From positions 62,001-126,000 of the forward strand of contig JACJYA010000007.1 of assembly GCA_020636315.1 (NCBI GenBank): a stretch of 64,000 nucleotides of DNA, written 5' to 3'. A model generated the notes under the pieces. The model saw nothing but the letters and a program-made list of their open reading frames with translations. It did not search any database and was not told the DNA's origin. Position numbers and translations under genes: made by a program. This DNA comes from Lewinellaceae bacterium. Its GTDB lineage: Bacteria > Bacteroidota > Bacteroidia > Chitinophagales > Saprospiraceae. Below are positions 1-8,019 of the stretch, in pieces; position 1 is the stretch's first letter, and each line of letters starts with the position of its first letter.

Positions 1-901
1 TCATTTCAATGTTTTTTTCGCGTTTCAACCGGGCGGATTCCTCAGGGTTCAGATTCCTGATGTCGGCCTTTACTTCACGGCCTTTACCGATGATAAGGGC
101 CTGCCCCTCACCTTTATTGAAGTAGCGGTTGAACCAGTCTCCAGGCTGGGGAGCCGGTTCGATCTCCATTGTCACGGCCTCTTCGGGCTTGGTTTCACAA
201 TAGGATTTAATGGGCCCGCTTTTTTTCATCTGCCGCCCCTGCCGCAGGAATTCCACAGTTATCCTTTCGCCGACTTTCATCATGTTGATGGCGGTACTAA
301 TATCCTGCCAGTCCAGCATGCGATAATCGTTTATCGAAACGATATGGTCTCCGTTTTCCATCCCTATGGCTTTTGCGGTTGAATTTCCAATGATGTTTAC
401 GGTGACTCCTTCCATTTCGTTCTTCGCCTTTTGGGAAGGCGTGATGCCAAAGAAGGGGTCGTTGCACTTGTCTTTTTCCCGGGAACTGCTTTCCCCACGA
501 GAACCGAAAGTTACCTGAAGAGTGCGTTTTCTGCTCTGGCGGAAAAAGTAAAGGGTGGCTTTCTGCCCGGGTTCGTATTTGTGAATGATATGAGTGAGAT
601 TCTGCTCTTTTCCAGTCCGGTATTCATCGACTCCGTAAATGTAATCGAATGGCATGACGCCGGCCCGTTCTGCAGCACTGTTTTCCACTATCCGGGTTAC
701 ATAGCTGCCATAAAGGTTGTCGAACCCAAGTTTACGTGCTTTTTCGTGGGATAATTGCTCGGAATAGATGCCCAGGAAAGCCATCCCATCGAGGCTGATA
801 TCCGGCTTCACCCTCAGTATGGCCGGGCTTTGCGCTGCGGTTTGTCCGTAAAGCAAGCCTGCCAGTAGCAAGCCTGCCAGTAGCATGGTACAGTATTTCA
901 T
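1..901 (-). CDS. Secreted protein with two PDZ domains (C-terminus cut by window edge)
   Basis: An open frame reads leftward from ATG at 901 to the window edge with no stop, giving about 300 residues. Residues 1-23 form a signal peptide with a Leu/Ala/Gly core. Two PDZ-like regions follow, at roughly residues 38-132 (contains GSYVTRIVENSAAERAGV) and 150-222 (GITPSQKAK, then GMENGDHIVSIND). The hydrophobic core of the signal peptide is partly a tandem 15-bp duplication (853-882). No protease catalytic domain is visible in the part seen. PDZ domains bind peptide C-termini or exposed segments, so an envelope scaffold or quality-control role is inferred. The missing C-terminus could change the call. 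Confidence 0.75.
   Translation of the reverse strand, partial: MKYCTMLLAGLLLAGLLYGQTAAQSPAILRVKPDISLDGMAFLGIYSEQLSHEKARKLGFDNLYGSYVTRIVENSAAERAGVMPFDYIYGVDEYRTGKEQNLTHIIHKYEPGQKATLYFFRQSRKRTLQVTFGSRGESSSREKDKCNDPFFGITPSQKAKNEMEGVTVNIIGNSTAKAIGMENGDHIVSINDYRMLDWQDISTAINMMKVGERITVEFLRQGRQMKKSGPIKSYCETKPEEAVTMEIEPAPQPGDWFNRYFNKGEGQALIIGKGREVKADIRNLNPEESARLKREKNIEM
853..882. repeat. 15-bp perfect tandem duplication inside signal peptide
   Basis: The unit at 853-867 is repeated exactly at 868-882. It lies in the first codons of the PDZ protein and doubles an in-frame five-residue piece, giving the repeated LLAGL-type core of the signal peptide. Because the unit is a multiple of three, gain or loss of a copy would keep the frame. 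Confidence 0.85.
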
Positions 902-1074
902 TTTACTTTTTTTGCTGATGGAGGGCCTTTACCCGCCACCGGTAACACTTTTTTGTTAAATAAGGACTTAATTCAAAGACAATTCACTGTTTATTATGGT
1001 TGCTTTAAGGAACCATCGGCTCTGTCAGATAGTAAAAATGGCCGATTCTTTTTTTTTCACAGCTAAAGGCTGGC

Positions 1075-1082
1075 TACCTTCG
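1075..1082 (+). promoter_or_regulatory. Candidate -7 box TACCTTCG before DUF4403 gene
   Basis: TACCTTCG differs from the Bacteroidota -7 consensus TAnnTTTG at one position and lies 31 nt before the ATG at 1114. No TTG -33 box is at the usual distance; a T-run lies upstream instead. The identical octamer precedes the aspartokinase gene at 23342. Confidence 0.4.
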
Positions 1083-1113
1083 CGGGATGTTTGTCTAACA
1101 ACCTGCAAATTCG

Positions 1114-2481
1114 ATGAGAAAAAAGTTTCTGCTTGGGGTTATTGTGCCGGTTTTGGTGCTGGCGGCCTGTAAAACAAGGCAACCCATCCGCCCCGCCGAA
1201 GATTACGAGAATCTTTACGAGGAACAATTATCGGTGATCAATGTTCCGGTGGATATAAGCCTGAGAGGACTGGAGAGGTCTTTAAACCAGGAACTTGATG
1301 GAGTCATTTACGAAGACAATGACATTGATGATGGAGATAATATGAGGATCAGAGCAGAAAAAAGTGAAGATATCCGCCTGGGTATCGATAGCCAGTTGAT
1401 CAAATACCGGATACCTCTTTCTCTTTGGGTCCAATATGATATAGGGATAAGCAGGGTGGAAGCCGAAGGAGAGATCTCTATTGACTTTAAAACGGCTTTT
1501 GCGGTAACGGAAGACTGGAATGTCATTACTGTAACCGAGATAGTCCGGTATGCATGGATGAAAAAACCACGCCTGAAAATGGGGGTGGTAAACCTGCCCA
1601 TTGGCTTTATCGCCGACCTGATCCTCGAAAACAGTAAAACGAAACTCACCAGGAGTATTGACGGCCTGGTTCAGGAGCAGTTCGACCTCAGGCAGATCGT
1701 AACGGAGGCATGGGAAGAAATGTTCCGGCCCATGCTGGTCTCCGAAGCATATAACACCTGGCTGACCGTAAACCCCCAGGCCATAGGGATGACCCCTCTG
1801 GAAATGAAAGGAGACAGGATAAAGGGAACTATTTTCATAGAAAGCCGCCCACGTGTAAATATTGGCCGGCCACCGGCCCATACCACACCAGCTTTTCCCT
1901 TGCCTCCGTTGCAGTTTCGGCAGGATGCCGGAGATGATTTCACCATTCACCTGAATACTCATATTTCTTATGAGGAAGCGGAACGAATTGCGAAGTCGGA
2001 ACTGGTGGGAGAAACTTTTTCTCAGGGCAGGCGGTCTGTAACGGTTGAAGATATAGAACTATACGGGCAGGGGAACAAAATCATTGTAAATACGGTCCTT
2101 TCAGGAAGCTACAACGGTAGCATTTACCTTGCCGGCAAGCCCGTGTATAACTCCAATAAGAATGCCATCGAGATAGAAAGCCTGGATTATGAACTGGGTA
2201 CCCGGAATTTCCTCCTCAAGTCCGCTGGCTGGTTACTGAAAAGCACCCTGAAAAACAAGATTGAAGATAATATGAACTTCCTGCTGGACTACAACCTGCA
2301 GGAGATGAGAACGCAGTTCCAGGAACAGTTGGAGGCCTATGAGATAACCGATGAGGTCGTATTGAACGGGGAACTGCAGGATCTGGCTATCCGGAATGCT
2401 TTCCTGGCTCCCGAGTCCATTATTGTTGACCTGGCTTTGAACGGCCGGTTGAACATAAATGTAAAAGGATTGGATAAATGA
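1114..2481 (+). CDS. DUF4403 family lipoprotein
   Basis: 455 residues. The N-terminus has a short basic start, a hydrophobic stretch and the lipobox LAAC, so Cys19 should be lipidated and the protein anchored in the envelope. The early motif VPVDISLRGLERSLNQEL and the overall length fit DUF4403, a family of unknown function common in Bacteroidota and thought to be a beta-rich tubular lipid-binding-like fold (that fold is family-level inference). No enzymatic motif is seen. The gene stands alone: the left neighbour is divergent and a small convergent lipoprotein gene ends 6 bp downstream. Confidence 0.85.
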   Translation: MRKKFLLGVIVPVLVLAACKTRQPIRPAEDYENLYEEQLSVINVPVDISLRGLERSLNQELDGVIYEDNDIDDGDNMRIRAEKSEDIRLGIDSQLIKYRIPLSLWVQYDIGISRVEAEGEISIDFKTAFAVTEDWNVITVTEIVRYAWMKKPRLKMGVVNLPIGFIADLILENSKTKLTRSIDGLVQEQFDLRQIVTEAWEEMFRPMLVSEAYNTWLTVNPQAIGMTPLEMKGDRIKGTIFIESRPRVNIGRPPAHTTPAFPLPPLQFRQDAGDDFTIHLNTHISYEEAERIAKSELVGETFSQGRRSVTVEDIELYGQGNKIIVNTVLSGSYNGSIYLAGKPVYNSNKNAIEIESLDYELGTRNFLLKSAGWLLKSTLKNKIEDNMNFLLDYNLQEMRTQFQEQLEAYEITDEVVLNGELQDLAIRNAFLAPESIIVDLALNGRLNINVKGLDK

Positions 2482-2487
2482 ATTCGG

Positions 2488-2859
2488 CTATTCTGTTTTT
2501 TCCATCATGAGAAAACGTTCTTTGCCCGCTTCCTCCATTTTCAGGACCAGGGAATCCGGGGTGAGTTTTACAATCTCCACTGCTTTCTCCGTCGAGGCCT
2601 GGTTTAAGGTATCAGTCGTGAATAAATATTTGGAGTGGATATAGTAGGAGCCGGCTTCCCGGTAGTTCAGCGTGCTGAAATAGGCGTACCCCTTTTCCCC
2701 GAACGTCATTTTTATTTCACTGGGGTTCACATTGATCGGTGTTCCTTCTTCAGTAACGGCTATTCCTGTCCACTTTCCTATGAGCAGGTTCTCGTCAACC
2801 GGGGAACATGCGGTGAGCATCAAAACCAAAAGGTAGCAGAGTTTTACTATTTGATCCAT
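2488..2859 (-). CDS. Small lipocalin-like lipoprotein
   Basis: 123 residues. A signal peptide ends in the lipobox LTAC at about residues 15-18. The mature part begins with LLIGKWTG, a motif typical of the first strand of small lipocalin-like domains found in many Bacteroidota lipoproteins, followed by alternating beta-type sequence. Function unknown. It ends 6 bp from the convergent DUF4403 gene. It may be reached by transcription from nhaD upstream, but a strong hairpin at 2971-3000 separates the two. Confidence 0.7.
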   Translation of the reverse strand: MDQIVKLCYLLVLMLTACSPVDENLLIGKWTGIAVTEEGTPINVNPSEIKMTFGEKGYAYFSTLNYREAGSYYIHSKYLFTTDTLNQASTEKAVEIVKLTPDSLVLKMEEAGKERFLMMEKTE

Positions 2860-2970
2860 TTGTCGGTGCGTTTTCTTTTTAAAATCAGCAGGAGGGTTCC
2901 AGGGTTTTGTTCCACCGAGAATTTAAGAGAACATTAAAAAATAAAAATGACAGAAGGTTTTGTGAACTAC

Positions 2971-3000
2971 AAAAGCCACAGTGCGCTTGCTGTGGCTTTT
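2971..3000 (-). terminator. Terminator hairpin after nhaD
   Basis: An 11-bp perfect stem (2971-2981 with 2990-3000) with an 8-nt loop. Its ends are AAAA/TTTT, so on the minus strand the stem closes in a T-run. It lies 30 bp beyond the nhaD stop and before the small lipoprotein gene. Confidence 0.75.
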
Positions 3001-3030
3001 GCAGTTGAGTTTGATAAAAATGACAGCTGA

Positions 3031-4443
3031 TTACGGAAGAAGCGGAATGAGCAATAAAAAGGCTATTGCCCCCCCCAGGAAGCCGATAAGGGCAAGCCAG
3101 GATACCTTTTTAAGATACCAGATAAAGTCAATGCGCTCCATTCCCATCGCAGCAACGCCGGCTGCGGACCCGATGATCAGCATACTTCCGCCGGTACCGG
3201 CAGAGTAGGCAATGAATTGCCACAATTTGGCGTCCATGGGCAGGTCGTACATCCCCATTGATGCAGCTACGAGAGGTACGTTATCGATAACGGCTGAGGC
3301 AAAACCAAGCAAAATAACCACGACATCCTGGTTGGGGATCACTTTGTCCAGCCATTCGGCGACGTAGCGAAGGGTACCTACCTGGATTTCCTGCCCTTCG
3401 TGCATAACAGACCCAAATACCAGGCTTTCCAGGGCGGCGACTGCCATCAGGATACCTAGGAAGAACAATATACTGGACATTTCGATCCTGGAAAGCGCCT
3501 TATGAGCCGAGAACATGTGGCGACGCGATTCTGAAAAATCCTCCTCCGGGTGTATGTATTCAGACACCAGCCAGACCACTCCAAGGCTGAGCATCATCCC
3601 GATATAGGGAGGTAGGTGAGTGAGGGTTTTGAATACGGGTACGAAAACAATAGCGCCCAGGCCAAGATAGAGCATGATAGTGCTGCTCAGCAGTTTCTGA
3701 GCTTCCAGATCACCCTCGTCTTCATCCAGGGTTATCTCGCCCTTGAATTGCGGGAGCAATGTGGAAATGAATACAGGGAGGGCAAAACAGACAATGGAAG
3801 GTATAACAAGGTGTTCTATCAGCCCGAAGGCCGAAACTTTATTGCCGATCCAGAGCATAGTCGTGGTAACATCACCGATTGGAGACCAGGCGCCTCCTGC
3901 ATTGGCGGCAATAACGATCAGTGACACAAACCAGATCCTTTCGTTTTTGTCGGTCACCAGCTTTCGGAGCAGCGTGACCAGGACAATGGTCGCCGTCAGG
4001 TTATCGATGATTGCAGAGAGGATGAACCCAAGTGCACCCACAATCCAGATTAGTTTTTTCTTACTCCTGGTCCGCACGTAGCTTTTGAGTACTTCAAATC
4101 CCCGATGGAGGTCAATGATCTCAACAATGGTCATTGCGCCGATCAGGAAGATGAGGATCTCAGCTGTTTTGCCTAGGTGATGAAGCAGAGTATTGTTGAA
4201 GCCCTCGGCTGCTCCGCCGTGGCCCTCTGCTCCAGGGCCGTGGCCTGCGGCGCCCACCAAACTGAAGACCTCTTCGTGGGAATCAACGACCGAAACCCAT
4301 CCAAAATTAAAGCCAACAGCCAGTATTGCCCAGCACAATGCTGCCATAATCAGCGCCGGGACGGTTTTGTCCAGGCGCAATGGATGTTCAAAGACGATGG
4401 TGATATAGCCGAGGATAAAGCATAGAATAACTGCAGTTGCCAT
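3031..4443 (-). CDS. nhaD: NhaD-type Na+/H+ antiporter
   Basis: 470 residues with about 12 predicted membrane spans. Conserved NhaD segments include the stretch near HHLGKTAEILIFLIGAMTIVE (residues about 87-107), IDNLTATIVLV and NAGGAWSPIGDVTTTMLW, which carry the polar residues of the ion path. It should exchange Na+ (or Li+) for protons in the inner membrane, for sodium and alkaline tolerance, as expected in a marine cell. A short Gly/Ala/His-rich insert (residues about 64-82) lies in the loop after the second span. The gene is monocistronic with a 13-nt palindrome in its leader. Confidence 0.9.
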   Translation of the reverse strand: MATAVILCFILGYITIVFEHPLRLDKTVPALIMAALCWAILAVGFNFGWVSVVDSHEEVFSLVGAAGHGPGAEGHGGAAEGFNNTLLHHLGKTAEILIFLIGAMTIVEIIDLHRGFEVLKSYVRTRSKKKLIWIVGALGFILSAIIDNLTATIVLVTLLRKLVTDKNERIWFVSLIVIAANAGGAWSPIGDVTTTMLWIGNKVSAFGLIEHLVIPSIVCFALPVFISTLLPQFKGEITLDEDEGDLEAQKLLSSTIMLYLGLGAIVFVPVFKTLTHLPPYIGMMLSLGVVWLVSEYIHPEEDFSESRRHMFSAHKALSRIEMSSILFFLGILMAVAALESLVFGSVMHEGQEIQVGTLRYVAEWLDKVIPNQDVVVILLGFASAVIDNVPLVAASMGMYDLPMDAKLWQFIAYSAGTGGSMLIIGSAAGVAAMGMERIDFIWYLKKVSWLALIGFLGGAIAFLLLIPLLP

Positions 4444-4476
4444 GGATTTCTTTGTTGGTATTAACGGTTTTGTTTT

Positions 4477-4489
4477 GCGCTGACAGCGC
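4477..4489. promoter_or_regulatory. Palindrome in the nhaD leader
   Basis: GCGCTG-A-CAGCGC is a perfect 6+1+6 inverted repeat centred about 40 bp before the nhaD start. It is GC-only in AT-richer surroundings. It could be an operator or a small leader hairpin; nothing else supports either. Confidence 0.3.
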
Positions 4490-4590
4490 CTGGCGGCCCT
4501 AAAATTATAACTTTCTTACTGCTGTGCCTATTCTTTTTGTGATAAATCTGTAAAATGATCAATACGGGAACTGTTTGTCTGTTTATCCGT

Positions 4591-4620
4591 TTTGTCGTGT
4601 AGAGCTTTTCATTATTTTTG
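4591..4620 (+). promoter_or_regulatory. Bacteroidota-type promoter of dusB
   Basis: TTTG at 4591-4594, an 18-nt spacer and TATTTTTG at 4613-4620 match the TTTG / TAnnTTTG promoter of Bacteroidota sigma-ABfr. It ends 23 nt before the dusB ATG at 4644, which supports that start over the earlier in-frame TTG at 4575. Confidence 0.7.
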
Positions 4621-4643
4621 CATGTCCAAAGAAATTGAACAGA

Positions 4644-5642
4644 ATGGTAAAGATCGGAGATGTAGAATTGGGTGAATTTCCATTGCTCCTCGCACCGATG
4701 GAGGACGTGAGCGACCCTCCTTTCCGGGCGTTGTGTAAGGCGCAGGGGTGCGATATGATGTACACGGAGTTTATCTCGGTTGAAGGGCTTATCCGGGATG
4801 CCGATAAAAGTGTCCGGAAGCTCGATATTTATGATTACGAACGGCCGATTGGCATACAGATATTCGGAGCGGAACTGGACTCAATGATGCGGGCTGCCGA
4901 GATCGTGGAGGAGGCCAGGCCTGAAGTACTGGACATAAACTACGGATGCCCGGTTAAGAAGGTGGTTAACAAAATGGCTGGTGCGGGCATCTTGCAGGAT
5001 ATTGATAAGATGGTAGAACTGACCAAAGCAGTAGTTAGCTCTACCAACCTGCCCGTTACGGTAAAAACCCGCCTGGGATGGGATGATAATACCAAGTACA
5101 TTGAAGAGGTAGCGGAGCGCCTTCAGGATGTTGGGATCAAGGCACTGTCCATTCATGGCCGCACCCGAAAGCAAATGTATAAAGGCGAAGCTGACTGGAC
5201 CCTCATCGGAAGGGTCAAAGAAAACCCCCGTATCCATATCCCTATCTTTGGCAATGGAGATATTGACAGCCCCCAAAAGGCTAAAGAATACCGGGAGCGT
5301 TACGGCGTTGACGGAGTCATGATCGGCCGGGCGAGTATTGGCTATCCCTGGATATTCCGGGAGATCAGGCATTACTTTGAAACCGGAGAACTCCTGCCTC
5401 CCCCTACTGTGCGGGAGAGGGTTGAAGCAGCCGCAGAACACCTGCGCCACTCACTGGAATGGAAGGGAGAGCGGCTGGGCGTCCTGGAAATGCGCCGCCA
5501 CTATACCAATTATTTCCGTGGATACCCAGGTATTAAAGAATTCAGGAAAATTCTGGTTACTGAAGAAAACCCGGATACTTTATTTGGCGCCCTTCGTGAA
5601 ATAGAAGCCCATTACAGCGAAGCCGAGTCTCCGGTTCACTAA
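4644..5642 (+). CDS. dusB: tRNA-dihydrouridine synthase B
   Basis: 332 residues from ATG 4644; the frame opens earlier at a TTG (4575), but the promoter lies inside that stretch. It reduces uridines in the tRNA D-loop using FMN and NAD(P)H. Visible Dus motifs: LLAPMEDVSD near the N-terminus (FMN site), DINYGCPVKK with the catalytic Cys at about residue 101, SIHGRTRKQMYKGEADW, and the phosphate-binding NGDI and DGVMIGRASIGYPW. Length is normal for DusB. The cca gene begins 11 bp after its stop, so the two tRNA-processing genes probably share a transcript. Confidence 0.93.
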   Translation: MVKIGDVELGEFPLLLAPMEDVSDPPFRALCKAQGCDMMYTEFISVEGLIRDADKSVRKLDIYDYERPIGIQIFGAELDSMMRAAEIVEEARPEVLDINYGCPVKKVVNKMAGAGILQDIDKMVELTKAVVSSTNLPVTVKTRLGWDDNTKYIEEVAERLQDVGIKALSIHGRTRKQMYKGEADWTLIGRVKENPRIHIPIFGNGDIDSPQKAKEYRERYGVDGVMIGRASIGYPWIFREIRHYFETGELLPPPTVRERVEAAAEHLRHSLEWKGERLGVLEMRRHYTNYFRGYPGIKEFRKILVTEENPDTLFGALREIEAHYSEAESPVH

Positions 5643-5653
5643 AAGCGAATGCC

Positions 5654-7081
5654 TTGGTTTTTAATATTGAGCCTCACGAGCGAAAAATTTTTGAAGTCAT
5701 CAGCCAAACGGCGGAAGAACTGGAGTATCCTGTCTATGTGGTTGGCGGGTATGTCCGCGACCGGCTTCTGGCGCGCCCTTCCAAAGACATGGATATTGTT
5801 TGTGTGGGCAGTGGTATCCGGCTGGCTCAGAATGTGGCGGCCCGCCTTCGCCCCATTCCCAGGGTTACGGTTTATAAACGTTTCGGAACGGCCATGCTTA
5901 AACACCGTGACCTCGAGGTGGAATTCGTTGGCGCCAGGAGAGAGTCATACCGGTCGGATTCCAGAAAGCCTGTTGTTGAAGAAGGTAGTCTCGAGGATGA
6001 CCAAAACCGCCGGGATTTTACCATCAACGCCCTGGCCGTCAGCCTGAATGAAGAAGATTATGGTTCTATTATTGACCCTTTCGATGGCCTGGAACACCTG
6101 GAGGCTAAACTGATCAAGACGCCTCTGGAGCCGGGAAAGACCTTTTCAGATGACCCCTTGCGCATGATGCGGGCCATTCGCTTTGCCACACAGCTGGGGT
6201 TCACCATAGATCCGGAAACTTTTCGGGCTATTGGCAAATTCCGGAACCGGATCAACATCATTTCCCGGGAGCGGGTCACCACCGAGCTGAATAAGATCAT
6301 TGAAGCTGATGAGCCTTCCGTGGGCTTTAAACTGCTCTTCGACACCGGTTTGTTGAAGCTTGTTTTTCCGGAGATGGCTGCTCTGCATGGGGTAGATGTA
6401 CGCAACGGGCGCGCTCATAAAGATAATTTTTACCATACAATACAGGTCCTTGACAACCTCAGCCGCAAAACGCATAACCTCTGGCTCCGCTGGGCGGCAA
6501 TCCTCCACGATATTGCGAAACCTCCAACCAAGCGTTTTCACCCTGAACAAGGGTGGACTTTTCACGGCCACGAAGCACTGGGCGCCGCCATGGTGCCCCG
6601 CATTTTTAAAAACCTGCGCCTTCCTCTGGACACCAAGATGAAGTACGTGCAGAAACTCGTCCGCCTCCATCTCAGGCCCATCAGCCTCACCAAAGAGAAT
6701 ATCTCTGATTCGGCTATTCGCCGGCTCCTTTTTGAGGCCGGTGATGACATCGATGACCTTATGTTGTTGTGTGAGGCAGATATTACCTCCAAAAATCCCC
6801 GGAAAGTAGCCCGGTATCTGGAAAATTATGAGATGGTGCGGGAACGCCTGAAGGAAGTTGAAGAGAAAGACCATTTGCGGAACTGGCAGCCTCCGGTCTC
6901 AGGGGAAATAATTATGGAAACGTTTAACATCCCACCTTCCCGCGAGGTCGGGGTTATCAAAAATGCCATCCGGGAAGCCATACTTGACGGAATAATCCCT
7001 AATGAATACGAGGCGGCTTTTCAGTTTATGCTGGAAAAAGGGAGAGATATCGGTTTGACTGCGCCACAAAACAATCAATGA
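5654..7081 (+). CDS. cca: CCA tRNA nucleotidyltransferase / poly(A) polymerase with HD domain
   Basis: 475 residues. The N-terminal nucleotidyltransferase head shows VVGGYVRDRLLARPSKDMD with the metal-binding Asp45 and Asp47, then RRDFTINALA. A helical tRNA-binding neck follows, then an HD domain (AAILHDIAKPP, about residue 280). It adds or repairs the 3' CCA end of tRNAs. The start is odd: the frame has no ATG before the catalytic motif and is closed by an in-frame stop at 5597, so TTG 5654 is the only sensible start. An out-of-frame ATG lies at 5649. It may be truly TTG-started, or a one-base deletion may hide an ATG start. Confidence 0.9.
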   Translation: MVFNIEPHERKIFEVISQTAEELEYPVYVVGGYVRDRLLARPSKDMDIVCVGSGIRLAQNVAARLRPIPRVTVYKRFGTAMLKHRDLEVEFVGARRESYRSDSRKPVVEEGSLEDDQNRRDFTINALAVSLNEEDYGSIIDPFDGLEHLEAKLIKTPLEPGKTFSDDPLRMMRAIRFATQLGFTIDPETFRAIGKFRNRINIISRERVTTELNKIIEADEPSVGFKLLFDTGLLKLVFPEMAALHGVDVRNGRAHKDNFYHTIQVLDNLSRKTHNLWLRWAAILHDIAKPPTKRFHPEQGWTFHGHEALGAAMVPRIFKNLRLPLDTKMKYVQKLVRLHLRPISLTKENISDSAIRRLLFEAGDDIDDLMLLCEADITSKNPRKVARYLENYEMVRERLKEVEEKDHLRNWQPPVSGEIIMETFNIPPSREVGVIKNAIREAILDGIIPNEYEAAFQFMLEKGRDIGLTAPQNNQ

Positions 7082-7116
7082 TCCCGGAACTAACCGGAGG
7101 TTCCGCCTCTGACGAG

Positions 7117-7148
7117 CAAAGCCCAGCTGATTCATCAGCTGGGCTTTG
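7117..7148. terminator. Bidirectional terminator between cca and RRM gene
   Basis: A perfect 14-bp stem (7117-7130 with 7135-7148) with a 4-nt TTCA loop sits between the convergent cca and RRM genes, whose stops lie 35 and 27 bp away. Confidence 0.8.
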
Positions 7149-7174
7149 GCTTCATAATTGATCAGAAGTATATT

Positions 7175-7498
7175 CTAGTATCTTCTGTCTCGACCACCGC
7201 CGTATCCACCGCCGCCGCCGTATCCGCCGCCGCCGCCGCCCCGGCGGGGGTTATCTTCCCTGGGGCGAGCCTTTTTAACGACAATTGTCCTGCCGTCGAG
7301 CTCAGAGTCGTTCAATTCGTTGATTGCTGCCTGTGCTTCATCATCGTTGGGCATTTCAACGAATCCGAAACCTTTGGACCTGCCTGTAAATTTGTCCATA
7401 ATGATTTTGGCGCTACTGACTTCCCCAAATTCCTCGAAGGTTTCCCTCAAAGTGTCTTCATGAGTGTCGTAACTCAGTTTTGCTACGAAAATGTTCAT
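7175..7498 (-). CDS. RRM-type RNA-binding protein with Gly-rich tail
   Basis: 107 residues. A single RNA recognition motif fills residues 1-80: RNP2 is IFVAKL at residues 3-8 and RNP1 is KGFGFVEM at about 42-49, with the aromatic residues needed for RNA stacking. The tail after residue 85 is Arg/Gly-rich with GGGGYGGG repeats. Such short RRM proteins occur in Bacteroidota and cyanobacteria, and are often cold-induced or abundant RNA chaperones; recent work in Bacteroides links the family to global RNA regulation. The gene has a long non-coding upstream region. Confidence 0.9.
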   Translation of the reverse strand: MNIFVAKLSYDTHEDTLRETFEEFGEVSSAKIIMDKFTGRSKGFGFVEMPNDDEAQAAINELNDSELDGRTIVVKKARPREDNPRRGGGGGGYGGGGGYGGGRDRRY

Positions 7499-8019
7499 TA
7501 CTAAGAATTTAGATTGTGGTAATTTGAGACTTTTATGCGTAGCAAATTCAGGCTGGACTGATAGTTTTGCTAAACAAAAAAATGCTCATTCATTACGTAA
7601 AGATATCTATTCTGCATTAGGAAGTAAAGGGTTAACAGGAAAAAGTAGGGCCGGGAAAGGGCGGAAGAAAGAAAAAGCCACCGCTTCCACAAGGGTGATG
7701 GCGGTGGCTTTTCTTTTTCGGAAAAAGTACCGCACAAGTATCAGGGACGTTTTTGGACCCTCGAAAAAAAACACGTATAAGGCCGCCGGTGTGGTTCAGT
7801 AATCCCCTTGTCTCCGAAGAGAATCCCGAAGGTTATCGGGACTGAGGCCCGCCCTAGTCACACCAAGTCTAACCCTAATTTGTTAAAAATGTAGAGTCAA
7901 AACTTTTGATACTTGCACGGTGGCAGATAGCTGCTTTAGCTATCGGTGAACACAAATTAATAAGGTTTTGCATCAAAAGGCAACTTTGAATTGTAAAAAA
8001 TTCTATACCGCAGGCTTCC
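7499..8019. other. 521-bp non-coding stretch with several hairpins
   Basis: No convincing gene. From left to right it holds the upstream region of the RRM gene; a strong hairpin at 7673-7712; TCTC/GAGA at 7811-7822, which on the minus strand closes a cUUCGg tetraloop; TCCCGA/TCGGGA at 7824-7841; and a nested structure in which CTTTTGAT (7903-7910) pairs with ATCAAAAG (7972-7979) around a GATAGCT/AGCTATC hairpin (7926-7944). Read on the minus strand these lie in series between the PorV-like gene and the 7673-7712 hairpin. They could be a long 3' UTR or a separate small RNA. Confidence 0.5.
7673..7712. terminator. Bidirectional terminator-like hairpin
   Basis: A 12-bp perfect stem (7673-7684 with 7701-7712) whose outer ends are AAAA/TTTT, with T-rich sequence beyond it on both strands. 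It lies 308 bp past the PorV-like gene, so if it ends that transcript the 3' UTR is unusually long. Confidence 0.65.

Noticed and set aside
7491..7802. 103-codon plus-strand frame upstream of the RRM gene
   Set aside because: It reads straight through the 7673-7712 terminator hairpin, has Lys/Arg/Ala low-complexity sequence and no homology pattern.
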